Of a stretch of DNA of 64,000 nt, positions 1 to 8,229 are shown in pieces. Origin of the DNA: Chryseobacterium defluvii (GTDB lineage Bacteria > Bacteroidota > Bacteroidia > Flavobacteriales > Weeksellaceae). Numbering within the stretch: the stretch's first letter is position 1; every line of letters begins with the position of its first letter. The notes under the pieces are model-generated. The model worked only from the letters and a program-made list of their open reading frames with translations, did no database searches and was not told the origin of the DNA. The stretch covers positions 1,054,001 to 1,118,000 of the forward strand of contig NZ_JACHLE010000001.1 of the NCBI RefSeq assembly GCF_014204415.1. Direction: 5' to 3'. Position numbers and translations under genes: made by a program.

Positions 1-620
1 TTATAAATATCAAGCGCTACTTCCACCTCATTATCATCAACTCCTAAAACCACCGCATCTTTTACTTCCGGAATGTCTTCAAGATCATCTTTGATATCAT
101 CAGCATATTGTCTTAACGTAAATTTCGGATAATTTCCTTTCAGATTGATATTTAAAATAGGGATTTCTTCTGAAATATTAAGATCGAAAACACTTGGCTC
201 TACCTTAGACCCTGAGTCTACCGTAGGCCAGTCCTGATCTCCCTTTGCTTCGTCTACCTTATCTTTTATTCTCTGCTTTGCTTCAGGTAATTCTACATTT
301 TCATCAAATTCTACCGTGATCAGACAGTAGTCCTGAAAGGAATTTGAGGTCACCTTATTTACTCCTGAAACATTCTTGAACTTATCTTCAAGCTCTTTGG
401 TTATCAGTTTTTCAACATCTTCTGCGGAGTTCCCCGGATATACAGAAGATATATATATCTTGTTTTCTACCACTTCCGGAAAGCTTTCCCTTGGCATGGA
501 CATGTAAGCAAAGATCCCCATAATGACTATAATGAAAGTAAGTACATATACTGTGGTTCTGTTGTCTACCGCCCAGCTGGAAAAGAACGATTCTTTTTCG
601 TGGTGTTTATTTTCGCCCAT
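1..620 (-). CDS. RND efflux pump inner-membrane permease, N-terminal part
   Basis: This is the first 206 codons of an AcrB/MexB-type proton-driven exporter; the rest lies beyond the left edge. The ATG is at 618-620. A cytoplasmic start (MGENKHHEKES) leads into a first membrane helix at about residues 20-40, then a periplasmic porter domain with typical wording such as MPRESFPEV and SSVYPGNSAEDVE. It starts 19 bp after the stop of the membrane fusion protein gene, and the same-strand order tetR-tolC-MFP-pump makes this the last visible gene of one efflux operon. The substrate cannot be read from the sequence. The family call is firm; the subfamily is open. Confidence 0.93.
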   Translation of the reverse strand, partial: MGENKHHEKESFFSSWAVDNRTTVYVLTFIIVIMGIFAYMSMPRESFPEVVENKIYISSVYPGNSAEDVEKLITKELEDKFKNVSGVNKVTSNSFQDYCLITVEFDENVELPEAKQRIKDKVDEAKGDQDWPTVDSGSKVEPSVFDLNISEEIPILNINLKGNYPKFTLRQYADDIKDDLEDIPEVKDAVVLGVDDNEVEVALDIY

Positions 621-639
621 AATTTTAATTTATTTCAAA

Positions 640-1896
640 TTATTTTGAGATTTTTACCTTCTGTCCTTCCGTAAGGTTTTTGGAACCGTCTGTAATGATC
701 ACATCGTCTGCTTTCAGCCCTCTTGTAATCTCCACACTGTTCTCAGATTTTTGTCCTGTTTCCACAAACACTTTTTTAGCCACTCCGTTCTCTCCGTTGA
801 TGTTGGTAGCTATAAATACATAGCTTTTGTGGGCAGCATCTTCATAGATGTACTGTGCAGGGATCTGTATTGCAGACGGATTCAGGTAATCCTGGATCTT
901 GATCTGTGCCAGTAGGTTCGGTTTTATATACCCGCCTTCATTAGAAACAGGAACCTGAATGGTAAATGTTCTTGTAGCCGGATCTATATAGTTCCCTACC
1001 AACCTCACACTGGATTTTATTGTTTTGTTCAAGGCCGGGAAGAAAACTTCTACGCTGGTTCCCGGTTTTATATTTGCCAAATAGGTTTCCGGAACGTTTG
1101 CTTCTACACGCATGATTCCAAGACTGATCAGCTTAACGATGTCTGAAGCCGGAGCAGCAGATACCGCCTGCCCGTTTTGGGTGATCACCTTATCAATCAC
1201 ACCACTAAATGGTGCAACCACTGTTGTTTTCACCAGATTAGCCCTCACTGCATCAGCCGCTTTTTGGGTGGCAGCCACCTGGCTTTGGGCTGCAGCAATT
1301 TGTTTTTGGGCAGATTCGTAATTGGTTTTCGCCTGAAGGTACTGGTATTCTGAACCGATCTTTTGTTTCCAAAGCGCCGATTGCTTTTCATAGGTTATCC
1401 TTGCCAGATTAGCCTGTGATTTTACCTGCTGAAGCTGTGCATTCATTGCAGAAACCTGTATCAATGCCTGTTTATGCTGGTCATTCAGCCCGCCGTCTGC
1501 AATTCTTCCGATTACCTGTCCTCTGTTAACTCTCTGGCCTTCTCTTACATAAAGGGTTAAAGTTCCGTTGAACTGGGATTGTACATTAACATCCTGATCG
1601 GTCGTTACATTTCCCTGGATCTCTACATTATGGGCAAATGAGGTCTGCTGCAGTTTTTGTACGGATACATATCCTGTAGTCTGGCTTACCCCCCATGCTG
1701 TAAGATTTTTATCTACTTCAGCCATCACGCTGTTCAGGCTGTCCATTTTCGCTTTCTGACGGTCTTTGTACGCCTGAAGTCCTTTTACATCTTTGGTTTT
1801 TATAAGGGCCTCCAGGGTTTTATCCTGTACATCACCTTCTTTCTTGCAGGCCGCAAGACTAAGTATTAATGCTAATGGGAGAAATATTTTTTTCAT
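640..1896 (-). CDS. RND efflux periplasmic adaptor (membrane fusion protein)
   Basis: Lipid-anchored adaptor joining the inner-membrane RND pump to the outer-membrane TolC channel. From the ATG at 1896 (418 aa) the protein opens with a lipoprotein signal ending LSLAAC, lipid Cys at residue 17. It continues with a lipoyl-like half (QVIGRIADGG), a Gln/Ala-rich coiled-coil hairpin at about residues 140-220, the second lipoyl half (VVAPFSGVIDKV) and beta-barrel/membrane-proximal domains. An in-frame ATG 30 bp upstream gives a weaker N-terminus, so the internal start is preferred because it places the signal peptide at the front. Middle gene of the tetR-tolC-MFP-pump operon. Confidence 0.93.
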   Translation of the reverse strand: MKKIFLPLALILSLAACKKEGDVQDKTLEALIKTKDVKGLQAYKDRQKAKMDSLNSVMAEVDKNLTAWGVSQTTGYVSVQKLQQTSFAHNVEIQGNVTTDQDVNVQSQFNGTLTLYVREGQRVNRGQVIGRIADGGLNDQHKQALIQVSAMNAQLQQVKSQANLARITYEKQSALWKQKIGSEYQYLQAKTNYESAQKQIAAAQSQVAATQKAADAVRANLVKTTVVAPFSGVIDKVITQNGQAVSAAPASDIVKLISLGIMRVEANVPETYLANIKPGTSVEVFFPALNKTIKSSVRLVGNYIDPATRTFTIQVPVSNEGGYIKPNLLAQIKIQDYLNPSAIQIPAQYIYEDAAHKSYVFIATNINGENGVAKKVFVETGQKSENSVEITRGLKADDVIITDGSKNLTEGQKVKISK

Positions 1897-1971
1897 GTGG
1901 AAATTTTTTATTTTAAGTTGTCCCATGAACCTTTCGGTTTCATATATAGTTTATTATTTTCGTTTGTTTTA

Positions 1972-3324
1972 TTACAGATCGCCTTTTGCTTTATCAAGGG
2001 CTACTTTAGCCTGAATTAAGCCAATTGCGGATTCATAAAGCTGCGCTTGAGAAGTGTACAGCTGGGTTTCACTGTTCTGAAGATCAAAGCTGCTTCCCAA
2101 ACCTTCTTTAAACTTAATCTGCTCTTTACGGTAGATATTGGAAGACAGTTTGATCAGATCCTGTGCGGTTTTGTAACTTTCAAAGGCATTATTATAATCT
2201 ACTGCTTTAGCGTAGTAATCACTTTTCAGGTTTCTTTCTGTATCTTCCTTATCCAATTGGGCTTTCTGAAGGTCCAGCTTTGCCTGTTGGGTCTGCCAAT
2301 GTCTCTGGAAACCGCTGAATATCGGAATGTCCAGCTGCAATCCCGCAACCGATGTATTAAACCATTGCTGATCTCTGTCAAAGAATGTAAAGCTATTGCT
2401 GTTTCCGTTATAAGTAGAGCTTATAAAGCCTGACAATGACGGCAATGACTTGGATTTCTGATATTTCAGCTGTAATTCGGAAACTTTTACCGCATTATTT
2501 TTCAGTTTTATATCGATATGACTGCTAAGATCTACGTCTGAACTCTGATCTACTAAAGCCTGGTTTTTCTGTACCATCTCTTCCAGTGTGGTACTCAGTT
2601 CCATATTCTGATCCAAAGGATATCCCATAAGGTATTTAAGAGCCATAAGAAGCTTTGTTCTCGTCCTTTTCAGGTTTTCCATATTGACAAGAAGGTTTTT
2701 ATAGCTGTATTCCAACTGCTCTACATTCTGCTCTTCTGCCAAGCCTACTTTGTAAGTTTCTCTGGTATCATTCAGGGTCTTTTCGGCAACTTTTCTGTTT
2801 TCTTCCAGAGTCTGGATATTTTCATCAGTCACAATCACTGCCGCATAGGACATCATGATACCCTCTTTCACACTGATCTCCGTTTTTTCCTCTGCTAATG
2901 CAGCTGTTTCCCTGTAAGCTTTTGCGGATTGCAGTCCCACAAGGTAAGAACCATTGAAAAGCAATTGCTTGAGAGTAATTCCCGCAGTTGCGGTTTGCTT
3001 TAATCCGAACTGAACGGGAATATACGTGCCCGGGGCCCCACCTACAATTTCAGCAGGCAAAAGCTGTACAGGAATCTTTAAAAAGTAGTTGTAAGTACCC
3101 TGAGCATCGATCTGAGGCAATCCGATACCGGTAGTTTCTTTTACCTTTTGGGATGCTTTTTCCTGGTCTATCCTGGCTTTCTTTACGTTTACATTGTTTG
3201 CAACAGCATAATCCAGACTCTGCTCTACGGTAAAGCTTTGCTGAGCCTGTAAAAACCCGGAAATCATAAATGCAGCAGCTATTCCTATTTTAAGCTTCGT
3301 TGCAGTTATACGTTTTCTTTCCAT
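1972..3324 (-). CDS. TolC family outer-membrane efflux protein
   Basis: Outer-membrane channel of the efflux system, 450 aa. The first ~27 residues form a Sec signal ending GFLQAQ. The mature part shows two repeated long helical segments (about 40-240 and 250-450) rich in Gln, Lys, Leu and Ala with ARIDQEKASQ-like and KAQLDLQKAQ-like helices, as expected for the TolC helical barrel. The gene lies between tetR and the adaptor gene on the same strand, with gaps of 95 and 75 bp. Family membership is clear; naming it after one E. coli gene would be over-precise. Confidence 0.93.
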   Translation of the reverse strand: MERKRITATKLKIGIAAAFMISGFLQAQQSFTVEQSLDYAVANNVNVKKARIDQEKASQKVKETTGIGLPQIDAQGTYNYFLKIPVQLLPAEIVGGAPGTYIPVQFGLKQTATAGITLKQLLFNGSYLVGLQSAKAYRETAALAEEKTEISVKEGIMMSYAAVIVTDENIQTLEENRKVAEKTLNDTRETYKVGLAEEQNVEQLEYSYKNLLVNMENLKRTRTKLLMALKYLMGYPLDQNMELSTTLEEMVQKNQALVDQSSDVDLSSHIDIKLKNNAVKVSELQLKYQKSKSLPSLSGFISSTYNGNSNSFTFFDRDQQWFNTSVAGLQLDIPIFSGFQRHWQTQQAKLDLQKAQLDKEDTERNLKSDYYAKAVDYNNAFESYKTAQDLIKLSSNIYRKEQIKFKEGLGSSFDLQNSETQLYTSQAQLYESAIGLIQAKVALDKAKGDL

Positions 3325-3419
3325 AATTTATTACTTCTTTATTTTTTTAATAGAATATTTTCCCCAAATGTTTTTATTTCTAAAAGACGGATCATTTCTT
3401 AAAATACTTTAACATTCTT

Positions 3420-4013
3420 TTAATTTTTAAACAGCATATTCAGGATAATGCCTTTTCTTTCAGAAATAATTTTATCAAATTCCGCATCGCTGATCATCAG
3501 ATTCTCCATCAGTAACGGCCTTACCGCGCTTGGGAAAACCAATAGTGAAACCATATTCAAAAGGAATTGAATAGGAGCCATTTTCTCAATATTACCCAAT
3601 TCCATTTCCTTCTCTATATCTTTATAGAGTTTTTTCAGGTCATTTTCCTCAATGTCTTTTTTGTGGCAGTTTCCTTTATTAATCTGTGAGACAATATAGG
3701 TTTCCAGATAGGGATACTGCAGGCTTGTAGAGAGGCTACCCTCAATAAACTGGCTTATTTTCTCCTTAAATGGCAAATCTGAATCCTGAATAATCTTCGA
3801 TTTTTCCTGTTCCACCTTTTGAGCTTCATCAAAAATGATCTGGATCAGATTATCTCTTGAGCGGAAATAATAATTAATAAGGGTTCTGTTAACACCTGCG
3901 GCATCGGCGATCTCCTGCGTAGTGGCGTCAAACTTCCCCTTCACAAAGAATAAATTCTTCGCGGTCTCTTTAATTAATTCCTGTGTTTGGTCCTTTTTTG
4001 ATTGATTTGACAT
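3420..4013 (-). CDS. TetR/AcrR family transcriptional regulator
   Basis: Predicted repressor of the efflux operon, 197 aa. An N-terminal helix-turn-helix at about residues 33-55 (IADAAGVNRTLINYYF) is followed by an all-helical ligand/dimer domain, the usual TetR size and layout. It is the first gene of the operon and stands next to two inverted repeats that look like its own operators (4015-4027 and 4066-4076). The simplest model is autoregulation with relief when an exported compound binds. The inducer is unknown. The start at 4011-4013 gives the expected N-terminus. Confidence 0.9.
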   Translation of the reverse strand: MSNQSKKDQTQELIKETAKNLFFVKGKFDATTQEIADAAGVNRTLINYYFRSRDNLIQIIFDEAQKVEQEKSKIIQDSDLPFKEKISQFIEGSLSTSLQYPYLETYIVSQINKGNCHKKDIEENDLKKLYKDIEKEMELGNIEKMAPIQFLLNMVSLLVFPSAVRPLLMENLMISDAEFDKIISERKGIILNMLFKN

Positions 4014-4014
4014 T

Positions 4015-4076
4015 TTTGTTAAACAAATTTGTGCAAATATAAATCAATCATTCGTTTTGACAAAATTGTTAAACAA
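4015..4076 (-). promoter_or_regulatory. tetR-efflux operon promoter with two putative TetR operators
   Basis: Two near-identical dyads are visible: TTTGTTAAACAAA at 4015-4027 (six-base arms around a central A) and TTGTTAAACAA at 4066-4076, 51 bp apart. Between them, on the minus strand, TATATTTG (4041 to 4034) matches the Bacteroidetes -7 box TAnnTTTG. A regulator bound to both sites would bracket the promoter. The dyads are seen directly; binding by the adjacent TetR protein is inferred. Confidence 0.6.
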
Positions 4077-4158
4077 AAAAATTAATAAAATTATTATGAT
4101 TTACATCACGTTTTTTTACGAGGATCTTAGATTAAAACCATATAATTTTTATTTTTTG

Positions 4159-4260
4159 AACCATTAAGGTATACTGAATCGTCAAGAATATTAAGAAAGT
4201 CCATGCGAACCTTAAACAATTAGCCTGATTTATCTTAATTAGCCTTTACTTCTTAATGGT
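4159..4260. repeat. Palindrome-ended intergenic element
   Basis: The stretch opens with AACCATTAAG (4159-4168) and closes with the inverse CTTAATGGT (4252-4260), with several TTAAG/CTTAA pieces between. It lies in the 364-bp gap between tetR and the CvfB-like gene, which holds nothing else coding. It resembles the short palindromic elements scattered through flavobacterial genomes. Function unknown. Confidence 0.4.
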
Positions 4261-4349
4261 ATAGAATTATCCGATATTTGAGTATCTCTTGTTGTTAAAA
4301 TAAAAAGTTTAAATGAGTTTTTGAATAAACTCCGCATGTTTAGAAATAA

Positions 4350-4376
4350 AAAGAGCGGAAATTTCCGCTCTTTCAT
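4350..4376 (-). terminator. Rho-independent terminator of the CvfB-like gene
   Basis: Perfect hairpin AGAGCGGAAATTTCCGCTCT immediately beyond the stop of the S1-domain gene, with an A-rich stretch on its left that reads as a T tail on the minus strand. Confidence 0.8.
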
Positions 4377-4377
4377 T

Positions 4378-5202
4378 TTATAATAACCTGATCTTATCTT
4401 CCGAAATATCAATGACCTTATCTTTATAAAGCCCGCCGATCGCTTTTTTGAAGTTTTTTTTACTCATCTGGAGCTTCTCTTTAATCTCTTCAGGAGTGGA
4501 TTGATCCGAAAGGTAAAGAAGACCGTAATTCTCTTCCAGTTTATCCAGAACTTTTTGCCTGAATTCATCAATATTCTCAAAACCTTCCCGCTGTAAAGAG
4601 ACATCTATTTTCCCGTCTTCACGCATTGCCTTGATATATCCTGTTTCTTCAGATAAAGGATATAGCTTTTTGTAGACATCGGAAGCATAAACCAGCCCGA
4701 TGTATTTTTTATCAATCACCACATTCCAGCCCAGCTCACTTTCATTCATTAAGATCAGTTCAACTTTGTCTCCTTTCTTAAATGTCAGATCCTGATACTG
4801 TGGGTTTCTTTTGAATTTGGTAGTACCGGTGATCAGACCGGTTGCTTCGTCTATATAGAGATAAACCAGATATCTTTTTCCTTCAATGATCTTGGATTTC
4901 TGCTGTTTGTAGGGAATAAACAAGTCCTTAATAATTCCCCAGTCCATAAAAGCTCCGCTTGGCAGGCTCTGCACGCAACTCATCACAGCAAACTCTCCTA
5001 TTTCAGCTAGTGGAATCTCTGTAGTAGCTTTTAATTTACCATCATCCTGATACACAAAAGCCTCCACTTCTTCATCAATTTCCTTTTCTTCCCTAATAAA
5101 GATCTTAGGCAGAAAAGCCTTTTCACCGGATTCATCAGTAAGGATCCATCCTGAACTGTTTTTTTCTGAAATTTTTAAAGTCTGGGTTCTTCCGAGTAGC
5201 AT
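4378..5202 (-). CDS. CvfB/YitL-like S1 RNA-binding protein
   Basis: Cytoplasmic RNA-binding protein of the CvfB family, 274 aa from the ATG at 5202. The N-terminus MLLGRTQTLKI is typical of the family. Successive S1-like beta-barrels follow (for example FMDWGIIKDLFIPY and YIKAMREDGKIDVSLQ), then a C-terminal winged helix (STPEEIKEKLQMSKKNFKKA). A longer reading frame starts at 5250, but a -7 promoter box at 5221-5228 lies inside that extension, so 5202 is preferred. Homologues in firmicutes influence virulence gene expression; the role here is unknown. It appears monocistronic. Confidence 0.85.
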   Translation of the reverse strand: MLLGRTQTLKISEKNSSGWILTDESGEKAFLPKIFIREEKEIDEEVEAFVYQDDGKLKATTEIPLAEIGEFAVMSCVQSLPSGAFMDWGIIKDLFIPYKQQKSKIIEGKRYLVYLYIDEATGLITGTTKFKRNPQYQDLTFKKGDKVELILMNESELGWNVVIDKKYIGLVYASDVYKKLYPLSEETGYIKAMREDGKIDVSLQREGFENIDEFRQKVLDKLEENYGLLYLSDQSTPEEIKEKLQMSKKNFKKAIGGLYKDKVIDISEDKIRLL

Positions 5203-5220
5203 GAATGATAAATTAGGCTT

Positions 5221-5228
5221 CAAAGGTA
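5221..5228 (-). promoter_or_regulatory. -7 box of the CvfB-like gene
   Basis: Minus-strand TACCTTTG matches TAnnTTTG. It sits 18 bp before the ATG at 5202 and rules against the upstream in-frame ATG at 5250. Confidence 0.6.
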
Positions 5229-5365
5229 CGGAATGCCTTGTTGATGCCAAAATTAAAGTGTAAGTATTAATTTTAAATGAAATAATCCCGAAGGCGGAGT
5301 CTTGAAGTATTCATTCTCTCAAACTAAGCAACTTATATATTATCCTGACCATAGCATACGGTTTG

Positions 5366-5413
5366 TCATGCTGTAAGCATTTCAACTTTGTATAGATTCC
5401 TCCGGAATGACAG
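5366..5413. repeat. GTCAT-type palindromic intergenic repeat, degenerate
   Basis: TTTGTCATGCTGTAAGC at the left and CGGAATGACAG at the right form a weak inverted pair (TGTCAT...ATGACA) in the 333-bp gap 5203-5535. Related TGTCATNCTG pieces occur near 15990, 16026, 21717, 32840 and 52792, suggesting a dispersed family. Confidence 0.4.
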
Positions 5414-5513
5414 TACTGCGTAATTTAAATAAGTTCACTATTTATTTTCATAGAATTTCAATTCTTCTTCAACTCTTTGTTTTTTTCAGTAATCCTATAA
5501 CTTCTTACAAAAA

Positions 5514-5536
5514 AAGAGAAGCAATTGCTTCTCTTT
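5514..5536 (-). terminator. Terminator of the TonB receptor-cytochrome peroxidase operon
   Basis: Inverted repeat AAGAGAAGCAATTGCTTCTC (arms of ten bases, no loop bases) directly after the cytochrome peroxidase stop codon, with a run of A to its left giving the T tail on the minus strand. Confidence 0.8.
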
Positions 5537-6663
5537 TATTTCGGTAACAGCGGTGCTCTCATTTTATACTTGTAACTGTGTAAAGTATTTAAGAAGTTTT
5601 CCAAATCAGTTAGTTCATTATCTGTAAGATCCAGTTTTTCCAGCATTTTAGATTTATGTGGGGCCAGCGGGCTGTCCCTGTTTCTTTTTTCGTTCGGCAT
5701 TCCTGCGTTGTACATATTTAAAACTCCCCGAATATTCGGAAACAAGCCGTTATGCATATAAGGAGCCGTTTGCGAAATCTCTCTTAACGTCGGCGTTTTA
5801 AACTTCCCAACATCTTCATTTTTCTTCGAGATATTATATAGCCCGAGGTCTTCATACTCCCTTCCGAAATACGTCAGGCCTATATTATGGAATTTCTGAT
5901 CTGAAAAATATGGGGTATTATGACAATTGATACAATTCGCTTTTGTTCTGAACAAATGCAATCCGTTAATTTCAGAATCAGTTAATTCATCTTTTTTTCC
6001 TTCAATAAATTTATCAAACTTCGATTTCGGGCTTATGATGTTCCTCTCAAAAGTAGCAATAGCTTTAGTGATCTTCTCTTCCGTTACTTTATCATCTCCA
6101 AATGCTTTTTTAAAGTGTTCTTTATATCCTTTAATTCTTGCAATGGTTTTTACGGCAAGTCTTGAATGGAAATTCATTTCCACAGGGTTTTCTATAGGTG
6201 CTTTGGCCTGCTCTTCCAATGTGGCCGCCCTGCCATCCCAGAAATACTCTTTAGCGTAGTTAATATTAAGAATGGTAGGCGTATTCCTTGTTCCTAACTG
6301 CCTGTCATGGCCATAAGCCACTCTCCTTCCGTCTGCCCAGGAAAGTTCCGGATCATGGCAATTGGCACAGGAGATCTGCCCGGATTTTGAAAGCCTCGGA
6401 TCAAAAAACAACATTTTACCCAATTCTTCCTTTTCCTGAGAATAGGGATTGTCTTTAGGAAATTCGGGTTTCGATAAAACTCCGATATCCTGAAAGCCTT
6501 CTCTAGCTTCATCAAATAAATGAGGCTTAGGCCACAAATCATGATCGCCACTGCCGTAAAGTTCCCTTAATTCCTGTACGGTATACCCTTTTTGAGTTCT
6601 ATTGAAATCGGAAAAGGAATATATTAAAAACAAAACCGCCGAAAGCGATAAAAAATACTTCAT
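5536..6663 (-). CDS. Di-haem cytochrome c peroxidase family protein
   Basis: Periplasmic haem protein of the CcpA/MauG family, 375 aa. A short hydrophobic N-terminus (residues 1-20) looks like a Sec signal or anchor. Two haem-attachment motifs are present: C99-A-N-C-H103 and C244-I-N-C-H248. Family wording such as LGKMLFFDPRLS, RNTPTILN, FWDGRA and a late APYMHNG are also seen. Canonical members reduce hydrogen peroxide using two c-type haems; MauG-type relatives oxidise other substrates. It is the last gene of a four-gene operon, 6 bp behind the beta-barrel gene, which hints at redox work linked to uptake of a metal or haem. That link is inference. Confidence 0.92.
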   Translation of the reverse strand: MKYFLSLSAVLFLIYSFSDFNRTQKGYTVQELRELYGSGDHDLWPKPHLFDEAREGFQDIGVLSKPEFPKDNPYSQEKEELGKMLFFDPRLSKSGQISCANCHDPELSWADGRRVAYGHDRQLGTRNTPTILNINYAKEYFWDGRAATLEEQAKAPIENPVEMNFHSRLAVKTIARIKGYKEHFKKAFGDDKVTEEKITKAIATFERNIISPKSKFDKFIEGKKDELTDSEINGLHLFRTKANCINCHNTPYFSDQKFHNIGLTYFGREYEDLGLYNISKKNEDVGKFKTPTLREISQTAPYMHNGLFPNIRGVLNMYNAGMPNEKRNRDSPLAPHKSKMLEKLDLTDNELTDLENFLNTLHSYKYKMRAPLLPK

Positions 6664-6669
6664 TATTTT

Positions 6670-8223
6670 CTAATAAAACAAGGATATTCCCGCATTGAAA
6701 TACAGATTAGGATTTCCGTTGTAGTCCGTATTCTGCTCTAAACTGCTGTTAAGCGGAAATAACGTTGCAAAATTAGTAAATATTTTCAAATCTGCCTTAG
6801 CGGTAACTTTCTGATAGAACTGCAACCCGAAGTGAGGCCCCAACTGTGAAGTACTGTCGAACTCATGATCATTTTTAATTACGTTATCAAACAGCAGTGT
6901 ATTGGAAGACGCAGCATTGTAAGTCAGGCTTTCGCTTAAAGGGAAATAAGAAACTGCTCCCAATTCTAAGTTGACTTTCTGACTATCTCTGTAGAAAATA
7001 TCTTTATTGAATTTTAAGTTTAGATTCATTCCTTTTACATATTTATAGGTAACCCCTAACAGATCAATAGCAGAAAAATCATTATAAATCCCCTCAAGAG
7101 TTACTCCTAATTTTATTTTCTGCTGATCTCTTAAAAGAAAATGATTAGCGAACGCCAGCCTGTCCAAAGTCATCCTGTAATTCTGCCCGAACTCGGAGAT
7201 ATTGTAGTTGTCTCCTGTTATACTCTGAAAGTTAACATTGGACATGAAATCCATTTTCTCTCCTTTATACCAGTAATTGGCATCGGTTTTATAGTTTACC
7301 AGCCTGTATTTCATTTTCTCCAGGCTTTCTTCAAAATAGGTTACAGAGTTTGCATCCTTTCCGAAAAGGGTTTGCATAGCTTTGCTGTAAGAGAAATTGA
7401 TATTAAAAAAATTCCTGTTACTCTCAAAAGCATATCCCCCGCCGAAGTTCCTGTCTATTGTTCTGTAACTAAAGTCCGAATAAGATGGAAAATACACAAG
7501 CCTTCCGTAGCCATTGGAAAATCGTACGAAGTATTCCGGATTGGCAGGTGCGTTGACAGCTTCATTGACCGCCATAATATCATTGGTCTCTGTTTTTCTT
7601 CCCAAACCTCCAAAAACAGACAATTGGTGTTTCCCGACATGGTATCCGGCAAAAATTTTTCCGGAATAATCTGCTGTTGAGATCTCCGGCCTCGGATCGG
7701 ATTTCCTGTAAGAACTCTGATTCCTGTAATCTACCACCGCACCCAGATCCAGTCCTTTCCAGATATTATAGGACACACCTCCTTTTACGTGGTAATTCTG
7801 GGTTTCCCAATTCGCTTTTTTAGGAACAAATAAATAATTCGGATTCAGTACAAACTGGTCTTCCGTTCTGCCTGTGGTGAGATTATACCCCATATTTTTT
7901 TCGGTTACAAACTGGTAGTCGAAACTTCCTAATAACCTTAGTTTCTCGGAAATATTAAAAATACCCTGAGTATTAAAGGCAAATTCATTGGAGCTTTCGG
8001 CTGTTTGTACTCTTTTCATATTCAGGTCTTTTACAACGGCACTAAGCTCTGTTTCCGTAAAGTCTGAAAATTTCTGATGGGAAAATTGTATCGGGTTATC
8101 CCATATCCTGTTCAGCTGCTGATAATAGATCTGGTTGGCAGGAATAAAAATACTGTCATTAAGCTGTGCCGAAACACAACCAAATGACAGGAAACTAACT
8201 ATGTGAAAAATCTTAAATTTCAT
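6670..8223 (-). CDS. Outer-membrane beta-barrel protein, DUF6850-like
   Basis: Secreted protein of 517 aa with a Sec signal (residues 1-19, ending GCVSAQ). Afterwards there are alternating hydrophobic/polar strands with many aromatic ends (GSFDYQFVTEK, INFSYSKAMQ, LGAVVDYRNQ) and a terminal LYFNAGISLFY, the aromatic C-terminus of an outer-membrane barrel. It has no TonB plug or TonB box that I can see. It is separated by only 6 bp from genes on both sides, between the DUF4876 lipoprotein and the cytochrome peroxidase. This neighbourhood matches what I recall for DUF6850 barrel proteins; the family name is from memory and moderately certain. Confidence 0.75.
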   Translation of the reverse strand: MKFKIFHIVSFLSFGCVSAQLNDSIFIPANQIYYQQLNRIWDNPIQFSHQKFSDFTETELSAVVKDLNMKRVQTAESSNEFAFNTQGIFNISEKLRLLGSFDYQFVTEKNMGYNLTTGRTEDQFVLNPNYLFVPKKANWETQNYHVKGGVSYNIWKGLDLGAVVDYRNQSSYRKSDPRPEISTADYSGKIFAGYHVGKHQLSVFGGLGRKTETNDIMAVNEAVNAPANPEYFVRFSNGYGRLVYFPSYSDFSYRTIDRNFGGGYAFESNRNFFNINFSYSKAMQTLFGKDANSVTYFEESLEKMKYRLVNYKTDANYWYKGEKMDFMSNVNFQSITGDNYNISEFGQNYRMTLDRLAFANHFLLRDQQKIKLGVTLEGIYNDFSAIDLLGVTYKYVKGMNLNLKFNKDIFYRDSQKVNLELGAVSYFPLSESLTYNAASSNTLLFDNVIKNDHEFDSTSQLGPHFGLQFYQKVTAKADLKIFTNFATLFPLNSSLEQNTDYNGNPNLYFNAGISLFY

Positions 8224-8229
8224 GTTCTG

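Noticed and set aside
7141..7680. A 179-codon plus-strand open frame inside the beta-barrel gene.
   Set aside because: It is antisense to a clear coding sequence with no start signal or protein-like composition.
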